The notes beneath the pieces were generated by a model that saw only the letters and a list, made by a program, of their open reading frames with translations, made no database searches and was not told the origin of the DNA. 38,977 nt of DNA from Spirogloea muscicola (Eukaryota; Streptophyta; Zygnematophyceae; Spirogloeales; Spirogloeaceae). Below, one piece after another: positions 22,235 through 30,879 of this stretch (positions within the stretch are counted from its first letter, which is position 1; each line of letters starts with the position of its first letter). Made by a program: the position numbers and the translations under genes. Location of the stretch: contig WELB01000008.1 of the NCBI GenBank assembly GCA_009602725.1, forward strand, positions 1,123,237 to 1,162,213. The letters run 5' to 3'.

Positions 22235-22381
22235 TAAGGGCCAATTTACACCGGGTCGGACGAACGCGGCCGAAGCGTACGTGTCGCGCACTGGATGGAC
22301 GCCCGCAGTCAAAGCATTGCCAAATGGAGGCCAATATGAGGCCAAGTTGCGTCCGTCCGACCGGGTGTAAATTGGCCCTAA
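22235..22381 (+). mobile_element. MITE copy 2, Tourist/PIF-Harbinger-like
   Basis: The 25-base terminal inverted repeats GGGCCAATTTACACC... (22238-22262) and their reverse complement (22354-22378) differ at one base. TAA flanks both ends, a 3-bp target duplication typical of the PIF/Harbinger superfamily. The interior is non-coding, with the core GCGTACGTGTCGCGC. Confidence 0.88.
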
Positions 22382-22525
22382 GGGCCACTTCACGCCGGGT
22401 CGGTCGGCCGCGGCCGAGGGGTACGTGTCGCGTGTTTTATGGATGTCTGGGGTCAAAGATACTGCCAATTTGAGGTCAATATGAGACAATTTGCGAGCGA
22501 CCGACCCGATGTGAAGTGGCCCTAA
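22379..22525 (+). mobile_element. MITE copy 3, directly abutting copy 2
   Basis: Terminal inverted repeats GGGCCACTTCACGCCGGGTC (from 22382) and the reverse complement of the end at 22522 (GGGCCACTTCACATCGGGTC). Core GGGGTACGTGTCGCGTG. TAA precedes and follows. The left TAA (22379-22381) is also the right TAA of copy 2, so the two elements sit side by side sharing one target triplet. Confidence 0.88.
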
Positions 22526-25321
22526 TAAGAGCGCCCTGGCTGCCTAGCCTGTGGCTCCGTCACGAACACCACAACCGCTCTTTTGATATCAGCAGCCGAA
22601 TTCTCTCCGCGCTTTCAATATCAGCAGCCGCATTCTGCCCACTCCGTCACTGCGCCCTCTCCGCCCCGCCGCCGCCACCCCCATCTCCTCCGCCGCCGTC
22701 ATCCTCGCCAGCGCAGCCCGAGCGCGTGGCGTGCCCACAATGTCCGCGGCTGTGCAAGTGCCCCCGCGGTCTCCTCTCGCACGCGCGCTTCTGCCCGGGG
22801 CGTGTCAGCCTCGCCGGCACGGCGCCCGCTGCGGCGCCCGCGGCTTGCGGCCCCATCGCCCCTGCCCCGGCAGCACCACCCCAGGAGCATATCACGTCGC
22901 CGCCGTCGCCGCCGCCACCGCAGCGTCCACCTCCGCCGAGCCAGCCACCCACCCCGCCCTCGCCGCCGCCTCCTCTGTCTGAACCTCTGCCGTGCACGCA
23001 CTGTCAGCGACCCTGGCAAACCCCGCGGGGTCGGACCCAGCACGAGCGCGCCTGCGCGCGGCGCGCCAGTTGGGCTGTGCTTCTGCAGCGGGCGGCAGCG
23101 GTGGTAGCCCAGGCCGGCGTGTCCCACCAGGGCCCACGCCATCCGGTCCTCACCACTGGCAATGGACTGCTGACCTTGACCTGGCCGCGGTTCCCCGGCA
23201 GGAGGCTCTCCTGCTCCTGCGCCATGTTCAGCGTTGGGCGCGCCCAAACCTGCGTCGCGCCCTCTGCCCTGTCTCGCAGCGCATCGTGGCGGACCACCGG
23301 GATGAGGCAGCCGGGAGGATTCTCATCCTTTTCCCTAGGCTGCTGCTTGGGCGCGCACCCTCCACGGCCACGGCCAGGGCCGCCAGCTCCTCTTTGACGG
23401 CATCTTCCTTTTGTAGAGCGGGTGGTGGGAGGCGCTTCTGGCGCAGCACGATGTCTCAGTGGCTGCGGCGGCAGCTGGTCGCCGCACTTCGCAGGCAGCC
23501 CCAATGCCAGACAGGGCGGCCAGTGTGCGCCACGCTCTTCGCTTCGGCCATGCAGGGGAGCTGTCGAGGGCCGTGCAGGCGCTGGACGATTTGGTGTTGG
23601 TGCCGCCGAGTGGGGACACGCAGCATGCCCTCTTGTCCCTCCATCCCCCGGCGTGCTCTCCCCTGCCATCGTGGTTGGCTTCCTACACACCGCAGGAGGA
23701 GGTGGTCCTCGATGCCGCAGCTCTCCGCAAGGCCCTGCAGAGCAGTCGGCGTGCAGCTGCGGGGGGCCCCTCGCGCATGCTTACAGAGCACCTGAGGGAG
23801 CTCTTCCTGGAGGGGGACGAGGCGGACTTTCGGTCGCTGCACCAGGTGTGTCAACACCTTGCCCAGGATCACGTCCCTGCCAGCATGCGCGGCTTGCACT
23901 GTGCCAGCACCCTGCTGTCCCTCAGCAGGCCAATGGAGCCGTCAGACCCATCACCGTAGGAGAGGTGCTATACTGTCTGGTGGGACGGACTCCGTGGCAA
24001 CAGCACGCAGGGCAGGCCCAGACACTCCTGGCGCGGCACCACTACGGCGCCGGCCTGCGGAGCGGCAGCGAAGCCGTTGTCCACGGGGTGCGGACCACCA
24101 TTGCCCTGCACCCTGAGTGGGTGGTGCTTGCGGTGGACGTCAGAACTGCGTCCAACTGCGTCGACCGCGCCGTTGTTACCGAGGAGCTGCGGGAGGCCTT
24201 CCCCACCCTGCTGCTGTTCTTCCAGCTGGGATACGCGCATTCATTGGGCCAGCGCGAAGTAGAGCCCCGCCAGTGGGTCCCCCTGCCGCATGCCCGTGGT
24301 GGACCTGAGGACCTCCACCCCGCAGGTTCCATTCCGCCAGAGGAGATCACTGGGCTGGCCATATCCCAGCCGATACGGCCAGCCCAGTGATCTACTCTGG
24401 AGGAATGGAACCTGCGGGGTTGAGGTCCTCAGGTTTACCACGGGCACGCGGCAGGGGGACGCACTGGCGGGGTTCTACTACGCGCTGGCCCACGACCGCG
24501 CTCTGAAGGCCACGGCAGCTGCACACCCGGGCGTTCTCATGCCCACGTACGCGGATGACACCACGCTGGTGGGGCAGCCTGCCGAGGTCGTGGCTGCCCT
24601 TGCCACCCTCGAGGAGCAATTGGGAAAGATTGGCCTGGGCATCCGTGCGGAGAAATGCAGTGTCTGGTCCTTGAAGGGCCTGCCAGCCCTCCTAAGCCTG
24701 CCCTCTGGCTGTCAGACACCAGCTGAGGTCCTCTCCCTCCTTGGGGTCCCCTTAGGCTCACCAGCCTCTGTGGTGGATCAGCTGCAGACACGGCTGCGGG
24801 CATCTCCAGCCGGCGGACCGCCTGCAAGAGCTTCAAGACATGCAGCTGGCGCTCACCATGCTCACGAGGTGCATCGCACAGTCGGGGCCGCACTACCTGG
24901 CTAGCGCCCTCCCTCCCTCCCTGACGGCGAAGGCGGCGTACGCATTCTCTGACATCGACATCCTGGCGAGCGCGGCCACCCTCATCTAGCACCCGGACTT
25001 CTGCACCTCGCCAGCCGCCCTGCTGCAGGCTAGCCTGCCAATCAGCCATGGCGGCTTGGGCTCTGCCCACTTGCCCGCGCCTGTGAGGAGGCATACCTAG
25101 GCAGCTGGGCACAGGTCGCCGCCCCCGTATGCCAGCGCTTCCTCGTCCACGGCAACCGCGCCTTGGAGCGGGCGGCAGCTGCTCTTTCCGGTGCTCCCTG
25201 GCTAATGCAGTCCATTTGGGGAGCAAGCCGCGCTAAGGCTGCTGCATCTGGGTCTAGGCGGAGTGCCTCTTTCCCAGCTGCGAGTTACTCCGACTTGCTG
25301 CTGCTCACTCGTGGTTACTAA
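22526..25321 (+). mobile_element. Degenerate non-LTR retrotransposon with zinc fingers and reverse transcriptase
   Basis: A broken element read on the plus strand. A proline-rich leader precedes two zinc fingers of identical spacing, C-x2-C-x12-H-x3-C (CPQC...HARFC at about 22730-22795; CTHC...HERAC at about 22995-23060), as in R2-type N-termini. About 23500-23930 carries the linker (GELSRAVQALDDLVLV, AAAGGPSRMLTEHLRELF). After a frameshift near 23925 come RPITVGEVLY and a degenerate palm motif A (VLAVDVRTASNCVDR, 24121-24165). Motif B is TTGTRQGDALAG (about 24435) and motif C is PTYADDTTLVG (24540-24572), in another frame. Later stops occur, for instance near 24990. Most of the endonuclease is missing, yet the C-terminus SYSDLLLLTRGY ends at the TAA 25319-25321. 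An inverted duplication (24245-24492) splits the reverse transcriptase. Not functional. Confidence 0.85.
24245..24492. repeat. Inverted duplication with 116-bp arms and 16-bp centre
   Basis: 24245-24360 is the reverse complement of 24377-24492 with about nine mismatches by eye; the centre is 24361-24376. Both arms encode reverse transcriptase motif B: TGMRQGDPLAGLYFALAQ on the minus strand in the left arm, TGTRQGDALAGFYYALAH on the plus strand in the right. Confidence 0.95.
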
Positions 25322-25453
25322 GCTTCCATCTGTGGTAGTCTCGTGGCTAGCTGTGTGGTCTTAGCCACCTTTTGGCTCTTTGGACCTTGTCCATACTTTT
25401 GGGCTGGCCTTTCCCAGCCCCTACCTTCTGTGGGCGAGCATTCTCTTTTAAGC
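25322..25453. mobile_element. Back-to-back LINE 3' UTRs
   Basis: The 132 bases between two opposed stop codons (25321 plus, 25454 minus) carry the family 3' UTR words (TTTTGGCTCTTTGGACCTTG, GGGCTGGCCTTTCCCAGCCC) in plus orientation. No gene. Confidence 0.6.
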
Positions 25454-25680
25454 TTAGTAACCACGAGTGAGCAGCAGCAAGCCGGAGTGAATCGCAAATA
25501 GGAAAGAGGCACTTCGCCTAGACCCAGATGCAGCAGCCATAGCGCGGCCTGGTCGCAAGTAGACTGCGTGAGCCAGGGAGCGCTGGAAGACACTGACAGC
25601 CGCAAGCGGAAGACCTGGCCATTGATGGCGGCTACGGACCGAAGTGGTCTGCATTCCTCCATCGCCTGGCACATTCGCCT
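25454..25680 (-). mobile_element. LINE C-terminal fragment, inverted
   Basis: The minus-strand frame 25672-25454 encodes AAVSVFQRSLAHAVYLRPGR, AMAAASGSRRSASF and LLLLTRGY, then TAA. It shares the word ASGSRRSASF with the C-terminus of the element ending at 25321, so the two are close relatives arranged tail to tail. Confidence 0.75.
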
Positions 25681-25689
25681 CTTCTCAAC

Positions 25690-26095
25690 AGTTGGCCTCC
25701 CTTTCCGTTTCAGCCAGCGCTTTTGGCCCCTTTGAACCTTGTCAATTCTTTACGGGCTGGCTTTTCACATTGCCGATGTTGTCACCACTGATGTGGTGGA
25801 TCAATCCAATCCGCAGCTTTCTGCCTCGAGGGCTGGCCATGCTGCGGCGAACGCCGCTCACAGCATGGCTGCGAAGCACGCAGACCACGCGGCTGAGGAC
25901 GAGTTCGTACCCCTGGCCGTGGATGTGCACAGGGCTCTCGGGTCCCAGTGACTCGACCTGCTCGCCAGGCTTGAGCGGCGCGCTGTGTCCCGCAGGCAAG
26001 GTTAGCATGCCGACTTCAACGCCGCTGGCTCGTTAGCTCAGGTCTACCGCATGCGCCTTTCATTTCCCTCCAGCGCGCCTTCCCTCCAGCGGCCA
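25690..26095 (+). mobile_element. RLE-type LINE fragment, second lineage
   Basis: It begins with tail words (TTGGCCTCCCTTTC, TTTTGGCCCCTTTGAACCTTG) and then encodes ADVVTTDVVDQSNPQLSASR, HAADHAAEDEFVPLAVDV-type sequence and HRALGSQ-stop-LDLLARLERR, stop, HADFNAAGSLAQVYRMRLS. In-frame stops near 25950 and 26004 and truncation before the C-terminus make it dead. It matches the copies at 21533-22066 and 7065-6790. Confidence 0.7.
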
Positions 26096-26720
26096 CGGCC
26101 CACGCCCTCGGGACGCCCTGGCGGGCTTGATGCGCGACGCCGGCTACCGCGCCATCGTGGAAGTAAGCAATGTACTGCCCATCACCACGGATTCCCAGGG
26201 ACGCCATCACCGTCGCACCCTTGACATTTGTGGGTGTACAACCTGGCGGAAGCCCACGAGCCTTGGTTGATGTGGTGGTGACTGAGGCATACAAGAGTTC
26301 CGCTTCCACACACATTGCTGGCCACGCAGTGGGGGGCGCTGAGCAGAGAAAGCTCCGACACTACTCTGTCTACCCCCGCAGTGACCTCCTCCTCCCGACC
26401 GCAATCGACACTGTCGGCTGCTTGGGTCCTCGCTTCCATACTCTACTTGAGAACATAGCGAGTCTGGGATATGCACGACGCAAGGATATGCTTCCAGCCC
26501 AGATGGGTATGCCTGCAGTCTATCTGTCATTTTTTCAACGTCGAGTGTCAGCTTGTCTGCAGCGAGCTCAGGCTCATGCGTTGCATCAGAAAGCTGGTCG
26601 AGCCTTAGCTGGTCGTTCAAGAGCTTGTCGATTGCCGTCCGGTATTCGAGCATCAGTTAGCGACCTCTATGTGCTGACTCGTGGTTACTGAGCGGGTCAG
26701 CTTAGCAGCAGGTGACGTAC
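26096..26720 (+). mobile_element. RLE-type LINE fragment, first lineage, longest endonuclease part
   Basis: Starting near 26096 the frame reads GPRPRDALAGLMRDAGYRAI, then DSQGRHHRRTLDI, shifts near 26230, and continues VDVVVTEAYKSS, EQRKLRHYSVYPRSDLLLPT, AIDTVGCLGPRFHTLLENI, QRAQAHALHQKAGRALAGR and SVSDLYVLTRGY, with TGA at 26689-26691. The D...E/K...HY...P.A.DT.G layout fits the PD-(D/E)XK-type restriction-like endonuclease of early-branching non-LTR elements. A frameshift and 5' truncation inactivate it. Confidence 0.78.
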
Positions 26721-27036
26721 ATTTGTCAATGTGCTTGCCATTGTACTTGGCCACACATGGCCTCCCCATCTCTTAATATACACGCATTTTCCCCTGCACC
26801 TGCGGGCTGGCCGTGCTCTCGCGGCAGCCTCTTTCGTCAGGGGGTTTGCTTTCCGGCTGCTAGTCTTTTGGATTTGCGGCTTCTCACTCGTGGTTCTCAT
26901 CATACCCCAGTTTTGAGCCAACGCTTTTGGCCCCTTAGAACCTTGTCTGTTCTTTTCGGGCTGGCTTTTTCACAGCCCTTGTCCCCTTTATTGAATTGGC
27001 CTCCCTTTCAATTCATGCGCCCCGCGCGCCTTCTCT
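26721..27036 (+). mobile_element. LINE C-terminal remnant with complete 3' tail
   Basis: Frame-shifted pieces encode LHLRAGRALAAASFVRG and LLDLRLLTRG at about 26795-26895. The full set of tail words follows: TTTTGGCCCCTTAGAACCTT (26928), GGGCTGGCTTTTTCACAGCC, and the ATTGGCCTCC...CCGCGCGCCTTCTCTC block (26995-27036). Confidence 0.7.
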
Positions 27037-27600
27037 CCCCCCCTTTTCACGAAAAGGTCGAGGTCGAGGTCGGAACATCACGGATGACCAATACGTGGCG
27101 GAGGTCGCCGGGCGCCCAGCCGCCACACCAGCAGCATGTGCGGAGATTCGGCGGAAACGTGCGACAGCGGAGCGCCAGCTCGGCGCTCCGCCTGCCGCAA
27201 GGCGGGAGCAGGTGCGCGCCGCGGTGGTGGACGAGAAGAGAAGCAAGGCAACTGCTCCCACTCCCACTGCTTGCGACTGGCTTACCGAGCGCAGGCGGCC
27301 CGGGCAGGGCGGGCGCGCCCGCTCTGGCGCCGCCGCCGGCGGTGGCACGCGGACGCGCAAGCGCAAGCCACTGCGAGCGTGCTGCACGAGCACTGCCGGC
27401 TGCAGAGATTCCGCAGCCACTTGCGACCTGCCTTCTTCGACGCAACCTCCAACCTGCAAGCTCGCGCTGCGAGGAGAACAACAGCGGCAGTGCGTCAACG
27501 CTGGCGCTCGCATGGGGGTGCAACTGCGGGTGGCTGCCACAAGCGCTGCACCGCGTACGCCGAGGGCATAGCGGGCACGCCGCCAAACAAGCCCGCCATG
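27037..27600 (+). other. GC-rich unassigned stretch with possible coding potential
   Basis: Several frames stay open, as expected at this GC content. In plus frames, ITDDQYVAEVAGRP with AEIRRKRATAERQLGA (about 27075-27180), and later HADAQAQATASVLHEH with LQRFRSHLRPAFFDATSN (about 27345-27450), have a charged, helix-like composition that could be exons. I recognise no family and see no firm start, so I do not call a gene. It lies directly after a retrotransposon tail. Confidence 0.3.
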
Positions 27601-27601
27601 A

Positions 27602-27939
27602 GTTGCTGACTCATCCTGTGCCTGCAGGGACTTTGCAGGCGGCTGGACCGGCATTCAGTTGCACCGCCGATTCCTGAACTCAAGCAAAGAGCACTGCAGC
27701 TCTCCCAGGTGGGTTTGCACGCGTTGTGTCGACAGTGTGCAAGCTTTTTCGAGCGTGCCAAGTCATGCCCGCCCGTCCGTTGCTGAGCCAACTTGTGGCT
27801 GGATGGATTTTGCAGGCGGCTGGACCGGCCTTCAGTTGCACCGCCGATTCCTGAACTCAAGCAAAGAGCACTGCCGCTCTCCCAGGTACTATTGCACGCA
27901 TTGTGTCGACAATTTGCAAGCTTTGCGGGCGTGCCGAGG
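27602..27939. repeat. Tandem duplication, period 177 bp
   Basis: Unit 1 (27602-27778) and unit 2 (from 27779) share GTTGCTGA, TTTGCAGGCGGCTGGACCGG and TTCAGTTGCACCGCCGATTC, followed by CTGAACTCAAGCAAAGAGCA. 177 is divisible by three, so a minus-strand frame stays open across both units (about 27998-27495). No known domain is seen. Confidence 0.85.
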
Positions 27940-28936
27940 GTTGAGGAGATGACCCCGAGCTGACCAGGTCGTCGTCCCCGCCTGCACCCGAGCACCAAGG
28001 CAGGCGCATCGCCATGGCTTCCCCGCCTCTTGCTGCGCGGGGGAGCTCGGCCCTGGGAGGGTGGCCAGGCGGGGGATGCCAGGCGGGGGAGCGCACAGGC
28101 GGGAGGAGCGCAGAGAAAAGTGTGCGCAGAGAGGGCAGGCGGGCGAGGAGCCCCTCCTCCCTCCCTCCTCCCTCATCGAACTTCGAATCGACACATTTTG
28201 GCGCGGGGGCGCGCGTGTGCGTGGCAGCCGTCGATTGGCTCCGCCGCCATCCTCCGAAAGGAGCGTTCCGTAACCGGGGTTCTACCCCCGTACGAAATCC
28301 GCGCGCTCCCCCCGCAAACGGCGAGCCACGGTGTCAAACGGGGGGCCAGAGTGGCAAACGGCGGGCCGCGTCATCGCTTCACGTGCGCTGGCGTGGAGGG
28401 GTGGATGACCGGCGCGCGACCTCCCAGTGAAACGGGTCATTTCCACTCAGCGCGCGACACCTCAGCATGACCTCGACCTCGACCCCGTCCCCGACCGCCG
28501 TGGGAACACCACGTCTCTCTTTGGGAGTGCCACTACTCCATACGGAAAGTCCGAGTAGAGTCAACCGTGTAGCAATGGCTGTGGGAGGCCATCCCAAACG
28601 AGCGTCCGGAGGGATTGGCGAAGACGGCGGGAAGCCACCACTCCGCATCAAACCGAACGGCCCCGCCGTCTCTAAGGCGCCCGCTGCGTCGGGCAGCACC
28701 CCCCCCCCTGCCGCCGCCGCCGCCGCCGGCGCCGCGAATCCCGCCGCGCGCGCCAGGCTGTGCCTCCGGCGCGGCATGACCAGGATCGCGCTGGGTCACG
28801 AGGAGCCGTCNGCGCGCCGCCGCACCGCCTCGCCGAGGCCGAGTCGCCGCTGGCGGTGACCTCCGGCGGCTGCTGCCCGACCGGCCAGGACGGCGGTGGA
28901 GCGCCACTGCCCCGGGGGGCTGCGGGCGAGCTGGAC
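27940..28936. other. GC-rich upstream region of the SINA-like gene
   Basis: Very GC-rich with no recognisable gene. It holds three 13-base iterons exactly 20 bp apart (28315-28367) and a single N at 28811. Most frames are open by composition. The promoter and perhaps an N-terminal extension of the downstream RING protein would lie here. Confidence 0.5.
28315..28367 (+). repeat. Three CAAACGGSGRGCC iterons spaced exactly 20 bp
   Basis: CAAACGGCGAGCC at 28315, CAAACGGGGGGCC at 28335 and CAAACGGCGGGCC at 28355. They could be a protein-binding array or a short minisatellite. Confidence 0.85.
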
Positions 28937-30083
28937 ATGGAGCTCCTGGAGTGCCCCGTGTGCCTGGAGGCCCTCCGCGGCCGCTTGTTCCAGGTGAGCG
29001 GCGGCGGCCCTGCCTGCCGGCTCAGGCAGAGTGGCGGCAAGCGGTCGGTGGCCAGCCTAGAGTCTTCGGCAGCTCCGAGGTCCACGAGTGGGAAGTGGGA
29101 TCGCCGCACGTTAAGAAGGCTCCGAAAGAGTGGTGTGTGAATATGCTTGTCCACTGTACGCTTCGAAAGAGTCAGCCACTCTCGCGCCCATCAACGCCCA
29201 TCACTGCGGCTGCGGTTTCAGCCCTCGTCTTCGGCGCAGCCGCTGCCGCCATGGCCTGAACAGAATGGTCATCTGGTCATCTGGTCATCGGGTCATCAAG
29301 TCATCGGGTAATGGTGCACCTCACACTCCATGCATTGGAGTGCAGTGCGGGAATGGGCACGTGCTCTGCGAGCAATGCCTGGCCAACGTGGCTGCATGCC
29401 CCACCTGCAAGCTGCCCCTGAGTGCGCCCGTCCGCAACCTCGCCCTCGAGCACATTGTCGATGCGGTGCGAGTGTCCTGCAGCCATCGCCCGGGAGGCTG
29501 CTCCGCAAGGCTGCGCGCGTATGAGCTGGAAGAGCACATGATCCGAGCTTGCGACCACCGTCCAGTGCCCTGCCCAGCCTGCGGCGCCCAGGTCTGGCCG
29601 CAGGAGCTCGGACAGCACCTCCTTCACGAGCACGCTGCTCGTTGCGCCGAACGCCTACTGAACGGGGGCTCCTTTGCTGGGAGCATTGCGGGGTTTGACT
29701 TCATTGTCTTTGGGTATTGCGTCCACCTCGGGCAGCAGCTGCTCCATCTCGATCGCAGCCTTGATCACTTGATAGTTGCCTACCTCTCAACCACCAAGAG
29801 CCCCAACAAGCTGGAGGATCACACCTACACACTCTCCATCCAAAGCAACACTGCAGCGTCAACAATCGGACTGGCTTCAGAGCCAGCAGGCCCGTCAAAG
29901 CCAGCTCTGAAGCTCAGCATGGAGGGCGCATTGCTGCACAGCCTCAGGGCCGACACCCAAGTCCGGCATGCGCAGGGAGTCCTGCTGTTTCCAGACCTGC
30001 CCTGCTTCACACAGTCAATGGACATCTGGGCGCAAAGTGTCGGCTGCCTCGCTCCCCAGGATGCTGACATCTTGCAGGGCTAG
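28937..30083 (+). CDS. SINA/SIAH-like RING E3 ubiquitin ligase
   Basis: Two exons (28937-28993 and 29346-30083) join in phase into 264 residues from the ATG at 28937. The RING finger straddles the intron: MELLECPVCLEALRGRLFQ, then CGNGHVLCEQC...CPTCKLPL, giving the SIAH spacing. RNLALEHIVDAV follows, as in SIAH proteins, then a SIAH-type zinc-finger region (CSHRPGGCSARLRAYELEEH, CDHRPVPCPACGAQVW, QHLLHEH). The C-terminal part (LGQQLLHLDRSLDHLIVAYL, YTLSIQSN) resembles the substrate-binding TRAF-like domain only loosely. Such proteins ubiquitinate partners for proteasomal breakdown. The frame is open upstream of 28937 through the N at 28811, so a longer N-terminus is possible. The intron (28994-29345) has a degenerate 8-bp tandem repeat. 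Targets cannot be inferred. Confidence 0.8.
29266..29313. repeat. Degenerate 8-bp tandem repeat in the SINA-like intron
   Basis: TGGTCATC three times, then GGGTCATC, AAGTCATC and GGGTAATG, just before the acceptor of exon 2. Confidence 0.9.
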
Positions 30084-30879
30084 CAAATGAGCAAGTGTGA
30101 CGGAACTGCATGTATGAAGTCCAGTCACCACATCCTAAATTTGTAGGTAACACTGTACAGATCTATAATGGAAGGAACTTTATCACTTGTAGACTTACCG
30201 AATATTATTGGTAAAAATGAGTGAGACAGGTTTCCTTGGCTCAGGCCAGTATCAGCTACGTGGCTCCTGGCACGCTCCAACTCTTTGAAGAATTTGGGCC
30301 ACCCTCGCATAAACCTCCGTAGGGTCTAGATGTCGAGAGCCTCCCATGTCCAGCTCCACAGGTGTCACAATTTCATGCCCCAAATTCCTTCCCTCCCCTA
30401 CTGAGTCAAGTTGGGACTCTTGAGACAGAAGTTGGTGCGTGGTCAGCAGAATGCTGGGGGTAAGGATGCAGTACAACCAGCCTACGACTGCACCACTAGC
30501 ATACAGAGCTCCATCACGAGAACAACATTGTGTCAGGGTACGCAGGGTGTCGGCAATTATTTGCAGGGTAGTGGTAATGTGCATGCAGTAGCTATACTAT
30601 ACTTTTATTGCAGCTTGCTACATGTGGGCAGTAACATGCTGCATGTGAAGATAGCTCAACTGCATGTGCCAAATTGCTCAACTGCATGTGCCAAGGTGCA
30701 CGATTGCAAAAATCACTGCATCTTTTGTTAGGGCGCCTGGTGGAGAAGCTGCTTGCAATAGATCGGTAAACATATCAGGCCAGGCCTTAAATAACAAGAT
30801 CCCTCCCTCAAGCACATTGAGTCATGAGTGAGTGATCAGAGTGCTCAGGAGCCCCTTCAAGGTGCCCCTGCAGCTGCAG
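30084..30879. other. Intergenic space between the SINA-like and WAC/DDT genes
   Basis: These 796 bases separate convergent stop codons. A 22-base tandem pair (GCTCAACTGCATGTGCCAA at 30654 and 30676) is present. A minus-strand frame open from about 30584 to 30252 includes the protein-like word VELDMGGSRHLDPTEVYARV. I cannot assign it to a family or give it splice sites, so I leave it uncalled. Confidence 0.5.

Noticed and set aside
22583..23247. Multiple long frames on both strands in the retrotransposon leader
   Set aside because: Only the frame with the two evenly spaced zinc fingers has recognisable features. The rest follow from GC content.
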